A DNA stretch of 5,537 bases, taken from positions 1 to 5,537 of the forward strand of contig JAEZOG010000197.1 in assembly GCA_023414155.1 (NCBI GenBank). The letters run 5' to 3'. Origin of the DNA: Cyanobacteria bacterium OH_CFB_184. Lineage in GTDB: Bacteria; Cyanobacteriota; Vampirovibrionia; Gastranaerophilales; Gastranaerophilaceae. This document shows, piece by piece, positions 1-5,537 of the stretch. The notes under the pieces were generated by a model. It made no database searches. It saw nothing but the letters and a program-made list of their open reading frames with translations, and was not told where the DNA came from. The position numbers and the translations under genes were made by a program. How positions within the stretch are numbered: position 1 is the first letter of the stretch; each line of letters begins with the position of its first letter.

Positions 1-780
1 GTATTAGCGGCATTAACTAAATCAATGGCAGCAATGAATTATGACCCGAATGAAACTTCTGTTGTATCAGGAATCGGTTGTTCTAGCAGATTTCCGTTCT
101 TTATGTCAACATATGGCTTTCACACCATCCACGGAAGAGCGCTTCCTGTGGCAATCGGCTTGAAACAAGCCAGAACCGATATAAACGTAATTACTGTTGG
201 CGGCGACGGTGATGGATTAAGCATAGGTGGTAACCACTTTATCCACGCTGCAAGAAAAAATCCTGATATAACATATATAATGATGGATAATGAAATATAT
301 GCACTAACAAAGGGGCAATGTTCTCCAACCTCTAGAACAGGTACAGTGACTAAATGTAACCCATATGCTTGGACTGCAGACAGAATAAATCCTGTATTGA
401 TGGCATTATCATTCAATGCTTCTTACATCGCAAGAGGTTACTCTGGCGATATTAAACAGCTGGAAGAATTGATTATAGGCGGATTGCAACATAAAGGTTT
501 TGCTTTTATCCATGTTATGTCGCCGTGTGTTCAATACAATAAAGTGAGCTCTTTTGAGAGAATAAAAGAGATTATAAAACATATCCCTGAAGACCATTCT
601 ACTGAAGATAGATTAAACGCAATGAAATTTGCATTCAGCGAAGAAGGTTTATACACTGGCTTATTCTACAAAATAGACAAGCCGACATATGAAGAAAGAT
701 ACGATGACGTTATTGAAACATCTAAAGAAACTCTGCCTGAGGATTTTTCAATAAATGACATAATGAAACAGTTTGTATAA
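1..780 (+). CDS. korB: 2-oxoacid:ferredoxin oxidoreductase beta subunit, KorB-like (5' end outside window)
   Basis: This is the thiamine-diphosphate (ThDP) subunit of a cytoplasmic 2-oxoacid:ferredoxin oxidoreductase, which decarboxylates a 2-oxoacid (2-oxoglutarate if truly KorB) to an acyl-CoA and passes electrons to ferredoxin. The frame is open from base 1, and 259 codons are visible. The usual N-terminal stretch of roughly 20-25 residues with the CPGCG motif lies to the left, so the ATG at 25 is internal. Counting from base 1, the visible motifs are GIGCSSR (Cys27), HGRA, the ThDP/Mg motif starting GDGD (68-71) with its Asn at 97 in MDNEIYALTKGQ, SPTS, and SPCVQYN (Cys176). In two-subunit family members, Cys27 and Cys176 correspond to the third and fourth ligands of the [4Fe-4S] cluster, the first two being in CPGCG. 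The alpha subunit (KorA) is expected just upstream. The family is very likely. 2-oxoglutarate rather than pyruvate or a branched-chain acid is an inference from overall similarity to KorB. The next gene starts 7 bases after the stop. Confidence 0.92.
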   Translation, partial: VLAALTKSMAAMNYDPNETSVVSGIGCSSRFPFFMSTYGFHTIHGRALPVAIGLKQARTDINVITVGGDGDGLSIGGNHFIHAARKNPDITYIMMDNEIYALTKGQCSPTSRTGTVTKCNPYAWTADRINPVLMALSFNASYIARGYSGDIKQLEELIIGGLQHKGFAFIHVMSPCVQYNKVSSFERIKEIIKHIPEDHSTEDRLNAMKFAFSEEGLYTGLFYKIDKPTYEERYDDVIETSKETLPEDFSINDIMKQFV

Positions 781-782
781 GG
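779..782 (+). promoter_or_regulatory. Shine-Dalgarno site deciding the VKOR start
   Basis: AAGG lies 5 bases before the ATG at 788 and overlaps the korB-like stop codon. It favours ATG 788 over the in-frame TTG at 773, which has no purine-rich site in front of it and would add only five residues (with TTG read as Met). It is the only reasonably clear ribosome-binding site in the window. Confidence 0.5.
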
Positions 783-787
783 TACTT

Positions 788-1978
788 ATGGAAAAAACAA
801 AACGCATATCAATAATAATTTTGGCATTAATAGGTTTATTCACAGCTATAAAGCTCACTATGATTTATATTGATGTGAACTTCAATCCATATTCATTACC
901 AAGTTTTTGTTCAGTGAGCGATAAAATAGACTGCGATGGAGTTGCAAAAACTCAATTTTCGCAATTTTTAGGAATACCGCTTGCGGTTTGGGGACTATGC
1001 CTATATTTATTCATAATATTTTTATGTTTTGTTGATAAACTTAAAGAGTTCAAATATCTTGGATTCTTAAAAGTATTTAAAAACCCAGCTTCATACATAT
1101 ACTGCATTACTTTATTATCTTTTTTAATATCAATGTTGCTTGCAGCTATTTCAATATTTGAAATCCAAAAAATTTGTATTTTATGTTTTGTAACATACTT
1201 ACTAGACTTACTGATAGCTCTTTTTGCAAGGTCTTGGGATAAAGATTTATTCTACGATTTCAGAATAAGCATCCAAGATTTTATTGATGCAGTTAAGGTA
1301 AAAAAATACGCTATTTCTTTAGCAGCATTAATTCTTATTGCAGCTGCATTTTTGACCTTTACCTCAGCAAGTTACATCTTCACACCTCAGGTTAAAAAGT
1401 TTAAATCTATTGAATTCTTTAAAAACCTAAAATCAAACCCTTACAAAGTAAATGGGAATACCCTAGGTGATGATGATGCAAAAATAATAATCCACGAATA
1501 CATAGACTATAACTGTCCTTCTTGCTACATTTCAAATATTATGTTGCACAGAATAGTAGCTGAACTAGAGGGGATAAAAATTATCCAACACAATTTACCA
1601 TTGGACAAAGCCTGCAATCCATATGTACCAACACAAATACATGAACATTCTTGTATGCTTGCAAAATACGCTATTGCTGCAAAGAATCAAGGCAAATTTT
1701 GGGATATGAACGAGATGCTGTTTGAAAGCACCCCAAAATCAGAAGATGAAGTTTTGAAAGCAGCAAAAAAATTGAGAATCGACACAGTGCAACTTTATGA
1801 AGATGCAAATAGTGAAGAAACAAAACAAGAACTATTGTCAGAAATAGAACGATCTCGAGATGAAAACATAATAGGAACACCTACATTAATTATCAATATG
1901 CAAAAGCATATTGGGGTTATGCCTTATTATGACTTGAGAGAAAAATTGATAAAAATGGGCGCAACTGAAAGAAAATAA
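788..1978 (+). CDS. VKOR membrane domain fused to a DsbA-like thioredoxin-fold domain
   Basis: The protein has 396 residues and probably acts in the cytoplasmic membrane with catalysis on the outer face. It would form disulfides in exported proteins and pass electrons to quinone, doing the jobs of DsbA and DsbB in one chain. Five hydrophobic segments are visible at about 6-28, 61-82, 101-123, 128-147 and 174-194. The first four form the VKOR bundle, with loop cysteines Cys41 and Cys49 (CSVSDKIDC), a conserved GIPLAVWG turn, and the quinone-side redox pair CILC (Cys130/Cys133) at the start of the fourth. The fifth helix tethers a C-terminal thioredoxin-fold domain with CPSC (Cys243/Cys246) and GTPT (cis-Pro365). 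It also has a second cysteine pair, Cys276 and Cys289, common in DsbA-like domains fused to VKOR. All expected redox cysteines are present, so the protein is probably active. It sits 7 bases after the korB-like gene and its stop abuts the queH start, so all three are likely one operon. The TTG at 773 is an alternative start. Confidence 0.9.
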   Translation: MEKTKRISIIILALIGLFTAIKLTMIYIDVNFNPYSLPSFCSVSDKIDCDGVAKTQFSQFLGIPLAVWGLCLYLFIIFLCFVDKLKEFKYLGFLKVFKNPASYIYCITLLSFLISMLLAAISIFEIQKICILCFVTYLLDLLIALFARSWDKDLFYDFRISIQDFIDAVKVKKYAISLAALILIAAAFLTFTSASYIFTPQVKKFKSIEFFKNLKSNPYKVNGNTLGDDDAKIIIHEYIDYNCPSCYISNIMLHRIVAELEGIKIIQHNLPLDKACNPYVPTQIHEHSCMLAKYAIAAKNQGKFWDMNEMLFESTPKSEDEVLKAAKKLRIDTVQLYEDANSEETKQELLSEIERSRDENIIGTPTLIINMQKHIGVMPYYDLREKLIKMGATERK

Positions 1979-2515
1979 ATGAAAAGAGTATTACTACATG
2001 CATGCTGTGCCACTTGCGCAGGGTATTGTATTCAAAAGCTGTCAGAGTTGGGATATCAATCGGTGTTGTATTTTTATAACCCCAATATATTTCCGCCTGA
2101 AGAATTTATGAAAAGATACAGAGAGTTAAAAAAATACTGCGAAAAGAAAAATATCAGTTTACTGATAGACAAGCAAGACGTAAACGTTTGGTACGATTAT
2201 ATCGATGGGCTAGAAGAAGAACCTGAGAGAGGTAAAAGATGCGACAGATGCTTTGAGCTCAGACTGTTTCAAACAGCAGCAAAGGCAATGAAACTGAATA
2301 TCCCAAACTTTACGACAACATTGACTGTTAGCCCGCACAAAAATTCTCAGTCTATAATCGAGGTCGGTAACAGAATAGCAGAAAAATTTGAAATAAACTT
2401 CCTCGATATAAACTTTAAAAAAGAAAACGGTTTTTCAAAAACAATACAAATAGCAAAAGAAGAGGATTTCTACAGACAAACTTACTGCGGCTGCGAGTAT
2501 AGTCTTTACCTATAA
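1979..2515 (+). CDS. queH: epoxyqueuosine reductase QueH
   Basis: QueH (formerly DUF208) carries out the last step of queuosine synthesis, reducing epoxyqueuosine to queuosine at the wobble base of tRNAs for Asp, Asn, His and Tyr. It is an Fe-S enzyme unrelated to the cobalamin-dependent QueG. The 178-residue protein is of normal length and shows the family's cysteine motifs in order: HACCATC (7-13, Cys9, Cys10, Cys13), GKRCDRCFELRL (Cys88, Cys91) and YRQTYCGCEYS (Cys170, Cys172). TTLTVSPHKN (113-122) is another family signature. These cysteines supply the cluster and metal ligands and a redox pair. The ATG directly follows the TAA of the VKOR gene with no gap and only a weak purine stretch in front, so translation is probably coupled to that gene. 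No other queuosine gene is in the window. I see no convincing terminator after the stop. Confidence 0.95.
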   Translation: MKRVLLHACCATCAGYCIQKLSELGYQSVLYFYNPNIFPPEEFMKRYRELKKYCEKKNISLLIDKQDVNVWYDYIDGLEEEPERGKRCDRCFELRLFQTAAKAMKLNIPNFTTTLTVSPHKNSQSIIEVGNRIAEKFEINFLDINFKKENGFSKTIQIAKEEDFYRQTYCGCEYSLYL

Positions 2516-2540
2516 TAGAGTAAAATGTAATTAAATTTAT

Positions 2541-2569
2541 TTGACATTAGAATAGTTAGAAACTATCAT
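2541..2569 (+). promoter_or_regulatory. sigma70-type promoter for the radical SAM gene
   Basis: The -35 box TTGACA (2541-2546) matches consensus exactly. After 17 bases comes TATCAT (2564-2569), five of six matches to TATAAT. It lies in the 60-base gap between queH and the radical SAM gene. The expected start of transcription, about 7 bases past the -10 box, falls at about 2576, the A of the ATG. The transcript would then be leaderless or nearly so, which fits the lack of any Shine-Dalgarno site. The match to consensus is seen; use as a promoter is inferred, and AT-rich DNA produces some chance matches. Confidence 0.6.
2552..2566. repeat. short inverted repeat overlapping the -10 box
   Basis: ATAGTT and AACTAT form a perfect 6-base inverted repeat around a 3-base centre (AGA). 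The right arm covers the first half of the -10 box. It could be an operator half-site pair for a repressor. With the seven T's at 2569-2575 it also looks faintly like a terminator for queH, but only one of the six pairs is G-C, so as a hairpin it would be very weak. Chance is a real alternative in AT-rich sequence. Confidence 0.35.
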
Positions 2570-2575
2570 TTTTTT

Positions 2576-3547
2576 ATGAAGTACAAAAGTTGTCATTTAA
2601 TAGAACACGGAATATTTTTTGGACTTAACAAAGTTTCGATTTGTTGTATGTTGCCAAATATATTGAGCTACCAAGTTCCCTTGATAGACAATTATCATGG
2701 CGAAAAAATCAACTGGGAAGATATAAAACAAAAAAAAAGAATATACAGAAATATGTTCAAAGAAGGAAAAATCCTCCCTACTTGCGAAGGTTGCTATAAT
2801 CTTGAAGAACAAGATTGGCCAGACAATGACACAATAGATTGCCTTTTTATATCGCACTGGAGTCATTGCAACTGTAACTGTTCATATTGCTATTTTGACA
2901 GAAGAAAAAAGTTTTATAACTCTTACCAAAATTATAAATTATTGCCGATATTGCAAGATATGCAAAAAAACAAAATGATAGGCTCTAATAGTTACGTTTG
3001 TTTTGGAGGAGGAGAACCAACTATCCTCGATGAGTTCAAGGATATCTTAGAGCTTTTGTATACTGAGAATTTCAAAACTATTATCATCAACTCTTCAGGC
3101 ATTTTATATGATAAAGTTCTGGCAAAAGGGATAGAATCTGGAAAGGTTGAGCTGACTGTATCATTAGATTGCGGCGATGCTAAGTTGTTCAAGAAAATTA
3201 AACGCATCAATAAATATAATGATGTTGTAAAAAACTTAAAAAAATATGTTGCAAAACAAGGTGAAAATAACCTTGTAAGAGTAAAATACATTATAATTCC
3301 AACACTCAACGATACAATAGACGACGTTGAAAAATGGATTAAAACGATTTTTGATATTGGAGTAAAAACAATAATCTTAGATGTAGAAACAGTCTGGTTC
3401 AAAAAACATCGCAACAACATTCCAAGACATATTTATGAACTCATTCAATACACACAAAAAAGAGCTGAAGAACTAAACTTAGACCTTCAATACTATAGCC
3501 ATGCAAGTCAAATTGTTCATGAGCATAAAGAATTAAAGCCGGTATAA
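2576..3547 (+). CDS. radical SAM protein with N-terminal twitch/SPASM-like cysteine region
   Basis: This 323-residue protein carries a radical SAM core. CX3CX2C (Cys98, Cys102, Cys105, within HCNCNCSYCYF) binds the [4Fe-4S] cluster that cleaves S-adenosylmethionine, and GGGEPT (144-149) binds its methionyl part. VSLDCGD (195-201) and IIIPTLND (239-246) look like later core strands. Before the core are Cys6, Cys23, Cys24 and a CEGC pair (Cys70, Cys73). They are spaced with a GEKINWEDIKQ...R..MFKEGK..P segment that resembles the first part of a SPASM/twitch domain, which in most enzymes follows the core. I infer an auxiliary cluster. I recall a family of radical SAM proteins with an N-terminal twitch domain that fits, but its substrate is not known to me; modification of a peptide, protein or small molecule is possible. 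The ATG at 2576 keeps Cys6 and Cys23, whereas the next Met (25) would lose them. There is no Shine-Dalgarno site. A run of nine A's (2730-2738) lies within the gene. The 3' end overlaps the opposing FAD gene. Confidence 0.88.
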   Translation: MKYKSCHLIEHGIFFGLNKVSICCMLPNILSYQVPLIDNYHGEKINWEDIKQKKRIYRNMFKEGKILPTCEGCYNLEEQDWPDNDTIDCLFISHWSHCNCNCSYCYFDRRKKFYNSYQNYKLLPILQDMQKNKMIGSNSYVCFGGGEPTILDEFKDILELLYTENFKTIIINSSGILYDKVLAKGIESGKVELTVSLDCGDAKLFKKIKRINKYNDVVKNLKKYVAKQGENNLVRVKYIIIPTLNDTIDDVEKWIKTIFDIGVKTIILDVETVWFKKHRNNIPRHIYELIQYTQKRAEELNLDLQYYSHASQIVHEHKELKPV

Positions 3548-4773
3548 ACGCACAAGTGAGCACCTTGTTCTGACAATATTTGCTGTAGATTTTTTATATT
3601 TATTTGATTAATTTTCAGTCCATTTTTTGCACTTAAAGCTGCTGCTATACCTGCAGCTTGTCCTGTTGCCATACAACAAGGGATTTCTCTTATCATATCA
3701 ATCAAATCATGTTCAACAGAAATACCCCTTCCTGAGAAAACAACATTATCAAGGCTTTCAGACACTAAACAACCAAAAGGTATTGAGACAGAGGCTCTTC
3801 CACTTCCTGTATAATCAGGTGCTCTGCATATTTCATCTTCAAAATCAGTCATTATGTCTTGTTTTAAAAAACGATGAACTCCATTTATTCGTCTTGTTTC
3901 TCTAACTCCGATTTGTGCAGCTGTATCGATTAAGTAAGCATTTTCAAAGCCATCTATTTGTTCTCTAAAAACTCTCATAATCTGCTGTATTTGTTTTCTT
4001 GCGGTTATTTCAGCAATTGTCAGTTCATCAGCGTTTGTAGCATCAATTTTTTCAACGTGAGAAATATTAAACCAGGCTTCATTGTTGTTTAATGTCGGAA
4101 GCCAGCCCCCCATTTTTGTTGAAATGCCGAGGTCATTGAGCAAATTTCTATATAAATCGAAATGTTCATTAATAAACCTTTGAACTTTTTCATTATCAAT
4201 TCCCCCGACCCTAAATCCAAGAGTAATAGGAAGTATTGATGATTTACCTTCTATCTCAAATGGAATATCGCAAAATTTTGTTAAATCAGCATCACCTGTT
4301 GCATCGACAAAAGTTTTCGCCTTTATTATGCGTTTTCCTGACTTCCCATCTATTATAACGGCACTAACTTTATCATCCTTCTTTATCATGCCGCTGACAA
4401 AACTATGATAAAAAGGTGTGACACCATTTTCTTCTATAAATAAATCAAAAACATATTTCATAGCTTCTGCATCAAAAAGTACGTGATTACCAATATTTTT
4501 AGTCGAACTAATTTGATTTAGTTTGTTTATAGTCTCTTCACAGAAACCTTTTATAATGCGGTTTTTACCATCAGTTAATCCCACAAGCAAAATAACAAGG
4601 CCGCCTGTTGCTTGCCCTCCCAGGTAGCCATACCTTTCAACAATAGCAGTCTTTGCTCCCGTTCGAGCAGAACTAACTGCGGCACTAACTCCGGCTGGCC
4701 CACCACCAAGAACAACTACATCATAACTGTCAACAACAGGAATTTTACTCTCTGTAACTGTTAAATAATCCAT
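3517..4773 (-). CDS. FAD-dependent oxidoreductase (FAD_oxidored family)
   Basis: This 418-residue, probably cytoplasmic flavoprotein has an N-terminal FAD-binding Rossmann fold: VVVLGGGPAGVSAA (19-32, GxGxxG at 23-28), then IVER with Glu46 as the likely ribose ligand, and YGYLGGQATGG (48-58). VDATGDADL (156-164) is the second dinucleotide-binding signature. GVRETRRINGVHRF (289-302) and ATGQAAGIAAAL (369-380) are typical of the FAD_oxidored (PF12831-type) family, which annotation often labels as FAD-dependent oxidoreductase or, doubtfully, xanthan lyase. There is no signal peptide or membrane segment, and the substrate cannot be told from sequence. It lies 63 bases after a ketopantoate reductase family gene on the same strand, so the two may act on related hydroxy- or keto-acids, but that is inference. 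The start has no Shine-Dalgarno site; it is chosen because it is the first ATG before the FAD motif. The last ten codons and the stop lie within the 3' end of the radical SAM gene, forming an unusual tail (CVYTGFNSLCS). Confidence 0.88.
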   Translation of the reverse strand: MDYLTVTESKIPVVDSYDVVVLGGGPAGVSAAVSSARTGAKTAIVERYGYLGGQATGGLVILLVGLTDGKNRIIKGFCEETINKLNQISSTKNIGNHVLFDAEAMKYVFDLFIEENGVTPFYHSFVSGMIKKDDKVSAVIIDGKSGKRIIKAKTFVDATGDADLTKFCDIPFEIEGKSSILPITLGFRVGGIDNEKVQRFINEHFDLYRNLLNDLGISTKMGGWLPTLNNNEAWFNISHVEKIDATNADELTIAEITARKQIQQIMRVFREQIDGFENAYLIDTAAQIGVRETRRINGVHRFLKQDIMTDFEDEICRAPDYTGSGRASVSIPFGCLVSESLDNVVFSGRGISVEHDLIDMIREIPCCMATGQAAGIAAALSAKNGLKINQINIKNLQQILSEQGAHLCVYTGFNSLCS

Positions 4774-4784
4774 TTTACACGCAA

Positions 4785-4813
4785 ATATTATGTTTACAAA
4801 ATTATTATGTCAT
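4785..4813 (-). promoter_or_regulatory. possible weak promoter before the FAD oxidoreductase gene
   Basis: On the - strand, ATGACA (4813-4808, five of six to TTGACA) is followed after 17 bases by TAATAT (4790-4785, four of six to TATAAT). CATAAT at 4792-4787 is a better box but with only 15 bases between. Transcription would start about five bases before the ATG at 4773, again leaving almost no leader. The 63-base gap is very AT-rich, so chance matches are likely, and read-through from the upstream gene is equally plausible. Confidence 0.25.
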
Positions 4814-4826
4814 TTTTTTAAAGAAA

Positions 4827-4838
4827 AGTTTATAAACT
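4827..4838. repeat. 12-base perfect palindrome at the end of the ketopantoate reductase gene
   Basis: AGTTTATAAACT is its own reverse complement and covers most of the TAG stop (4839-4837 on the - strand). On the - strand it is followed by TTTTCTTT, giving a faint terminator look, but a hairpin would have about four pairs and almost no G-C. A protein-binding site or chance are alternatives. Confidence 0.3.
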
Positions 4839-5537
4839 AAACAAGGCACATACTTTCTTTTTCTAATATATTGAAGTTCTCGATTTCTTTTATTTTTTCA
4901 AAAGCAAAGTCATTATATGGGGTCGGGATATTTAATTTTTTACCAAGTTTAATTATTTCACCTGCAAAAACATCAACCTCAGTTTTAGTTTCATTTACAA
5001 TATCTTGAAGCATCGATGTTTTTAAATCTGGAGGCATCGAATCTATCAATTCAAAAGCCTGGGGAATAAATTCATCTGTTTGTTTAATACCGATTTGCTG
5101 TGCGATTTGAATTGCTTCAGTCATCAATTCAAAAGCAAAATTTCTTACATTTTCGCAAGTCTGAAGCATTCCATAATCAGCCCCATAGACAGCACTAGCT
5201 TGATTTAAGCCAATGTTAATTACAAACTTTTTCCACATAGAAGAAGTTATATCTTCAGGAATTTGATAATCAATGCCAGCTTTATCAAAAAGTTCTTTTA
5301 CAGACAAAACTTTTTTAGAAGATGCATCATTGTCTAAATCCCCAAAAACAATTGTCCCAACTCCATCATGAGTGATTGTTCTTTGTTCTCTTATGCTGGC
5401 ATGGCCAATAAAATAAGAATTTAAAACTCTGTTCTCACCAAATTTTTCAATTAAAACCTGCTCGCTTGAAATCCCATTTAATAAAGAAAGAATAACAGTA
5501 TCTTCTTTTAAAAAAGGAACAAGCATATTTATTGAGT
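4837..5537 (-). CDS. ketopantoate reductase family protein, ApbA/PanE type (5' end outside window)
   Basis: This family reduces 2-dehydropantoate to pantoate with NADPH in the cytoplasm, a step toward pantothenate and coenzyme A. The frame is open to the right edge; 233 complete codons are visible, and the NADP-binding GxGxxG start of the Rossmann fold lies outside. The ATG at 5526 is internal. Counting from that Met, LLNGISSEQVL (15-25) is the end of the nucleotide domain with the conserved Asn-Gly. SSMWKKFVINIGLNQASA holds the catalytic lysine (Lys100) and Asn104 and Asn108, which line up with E. coli PanE Lys176, Asn180 and Asn184. TSMLQDI (Ser171) and TEVDVFAGEI (Glu183) keep the 12-residue spacing of Ser244 and Glu256. 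The fold and chemistry are therefore well supported. Many bacteria carry extra paralogues for other 2-oxoacids, and its neighbour is not a pantothenate gene, so a true PanE role is uncertain. It probably precedes the FAD oxidoreductase gene in one transcript. Confidence 0.88.
   Translation of the reverse strand, partial: SINMLVPFLKEDTVILSLLNGISSEQVLIEKFGENRVLNSYFIGHASIREQRTITHDGVGTIVFGDLDNDASSKKVLSVKELFDKAGIDYQIPEDITSSMWKKFVINIGLNQASAVYGADYGMLQTCENVRNFAFELMTEAIQIAQQIGIKQTDEFIPQAFELIDSMPPDLKTSMLQDIVNETKTEVDVFAGEIIKLGKKLNIPTPYNDFAFEKIKEIENFNILEKESMCLV

Noticed and set aside
120..597. Open frames on the - strand opposite the korB-like gene
   Set aside because: They lie wholly within a well-supported gene on the other strand and show no domain signature or start signal.
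773..787. TTG at 773 as the start of the VKOR fusion
   Set aside because: No Shine-Dalgarno site before it and it overlaps the previous gene; ATG 788 has AAGG at good spacing and a natural membrane-protein N-terminus.
1671..1880. Open frame on the - strand opposite the thioredoxin-like domain
   Set aside because: Leu/Phe-rich antisense shadow of the fusion gene, without recognisable features.
2511..2516. Perfect TATAAT at the end of queH
   Set aside because: No acceptable -35 box or extended -10 at a workable distance; it covers the last codons and stop of queH.
2597..3420. Two - strand open frames opposite the radical SAM gene
   Set aside because: Low-complexity hydrophobic shadows of a gene with clear catalytic motifs.
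3552..3568. Hairpin ACAAG-(7 bases)-CTTGT just after the radical SAM stop as a terminator
   Set aside because: Only five pairs, no T run after it, and it lies inside the coding region of the opposing gene.
3627..3905. + strand open frame opposite the FAD oxidoreductase gene
   Set aside because: Leu/Gln-rich shadow, with no ribosome site or family resemblance.
1..5537. Mobile element, phage, CRISPR or defence system
   Set aside because: No transposase, integrase, terminal repeats, direct repeat array or known defence domain; all six genes read as metabolic or redox functions.

Overview
The window is AT-rich (about one third G+C by eye), densely coded bacterial chromosome using the standard code, with very short or no gaps between genes. 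It holds six protein genes, two of them cut by the window edges. I see no RNA genes, insertion sequences, CRISPR arrays or phage genes. The gene content points to an anaerobic or microaerophilic, low-GC bacterium that makes queuosine and forms disulfides outside the cytoplasm with a VKOR-type enzyme. The content is ferredoxin-linked 2-oxoacid oxidation, a VKOR fused to a DsbA-like domain, the Fe-S epoxyqueuosine reductase QueH and a radical SAM enzyme. VKOR-thioredoxin fusions are typical of the cyanobacterial phylum, and several starts lack a clear Shine-Dalgarno site. A non-photosynthetic gut or aquatic relative of cyanobacteria (Melainabacteria/Gastranaerophilales type) is my best guess, but it is an inference and not shown by any marker here.

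Positions 1-2515 (+ strand) look like one operon. The end of a 2-oxoacid:ferredoxin oxidoreductase beta subunit (korB-like) is followed after 7 bases by a membrane VKOR/DsbA-like fusion, then directly (stop codon abutting the ATG) by queH. The three do not form one pathway. What they share is redox or Fe-S/cysteine chemistry.

Positions 2516-2575 are a 60-base gap with a near-consensus sigma70-type promoter (TTGACA, 17 bases, TATCAT). Its expected transcription start falls on or next to the ATG of the next gene, so the mRNA may be leaderless. A small inverted repeat overlaps the -10 box. The gene behind it (2576-3547) is a radical SAM enzyme whose extra cysteines lie before, not after, the radical SAM core, in a pattern resembling a SPASM/twitch domain moved to the N-terminus. 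Its substrate is unknown, and it is the best candidate for undescribed biology in the window.

Positions 3517-5537 lie on the - strand: a ketopantoate reductase family protein (its N-terminal half-domain is beyond the right edge), then after 63 bases an FAD-dependent oxidoreductase of the FAD_oxidored type. The latter converges on the radical SAM gene and overlaps its 3' end by 31 bases. The two - strand genes are probably co-transcribed, although a weak promoter-like sequence lies between them.

Overall the window looks like ordinary chromosomal metabolism with a few features worth checking: the N-terminally extended radical SAM enzyme, its possible leaderless promoter, and the tail-to-tail overlap.
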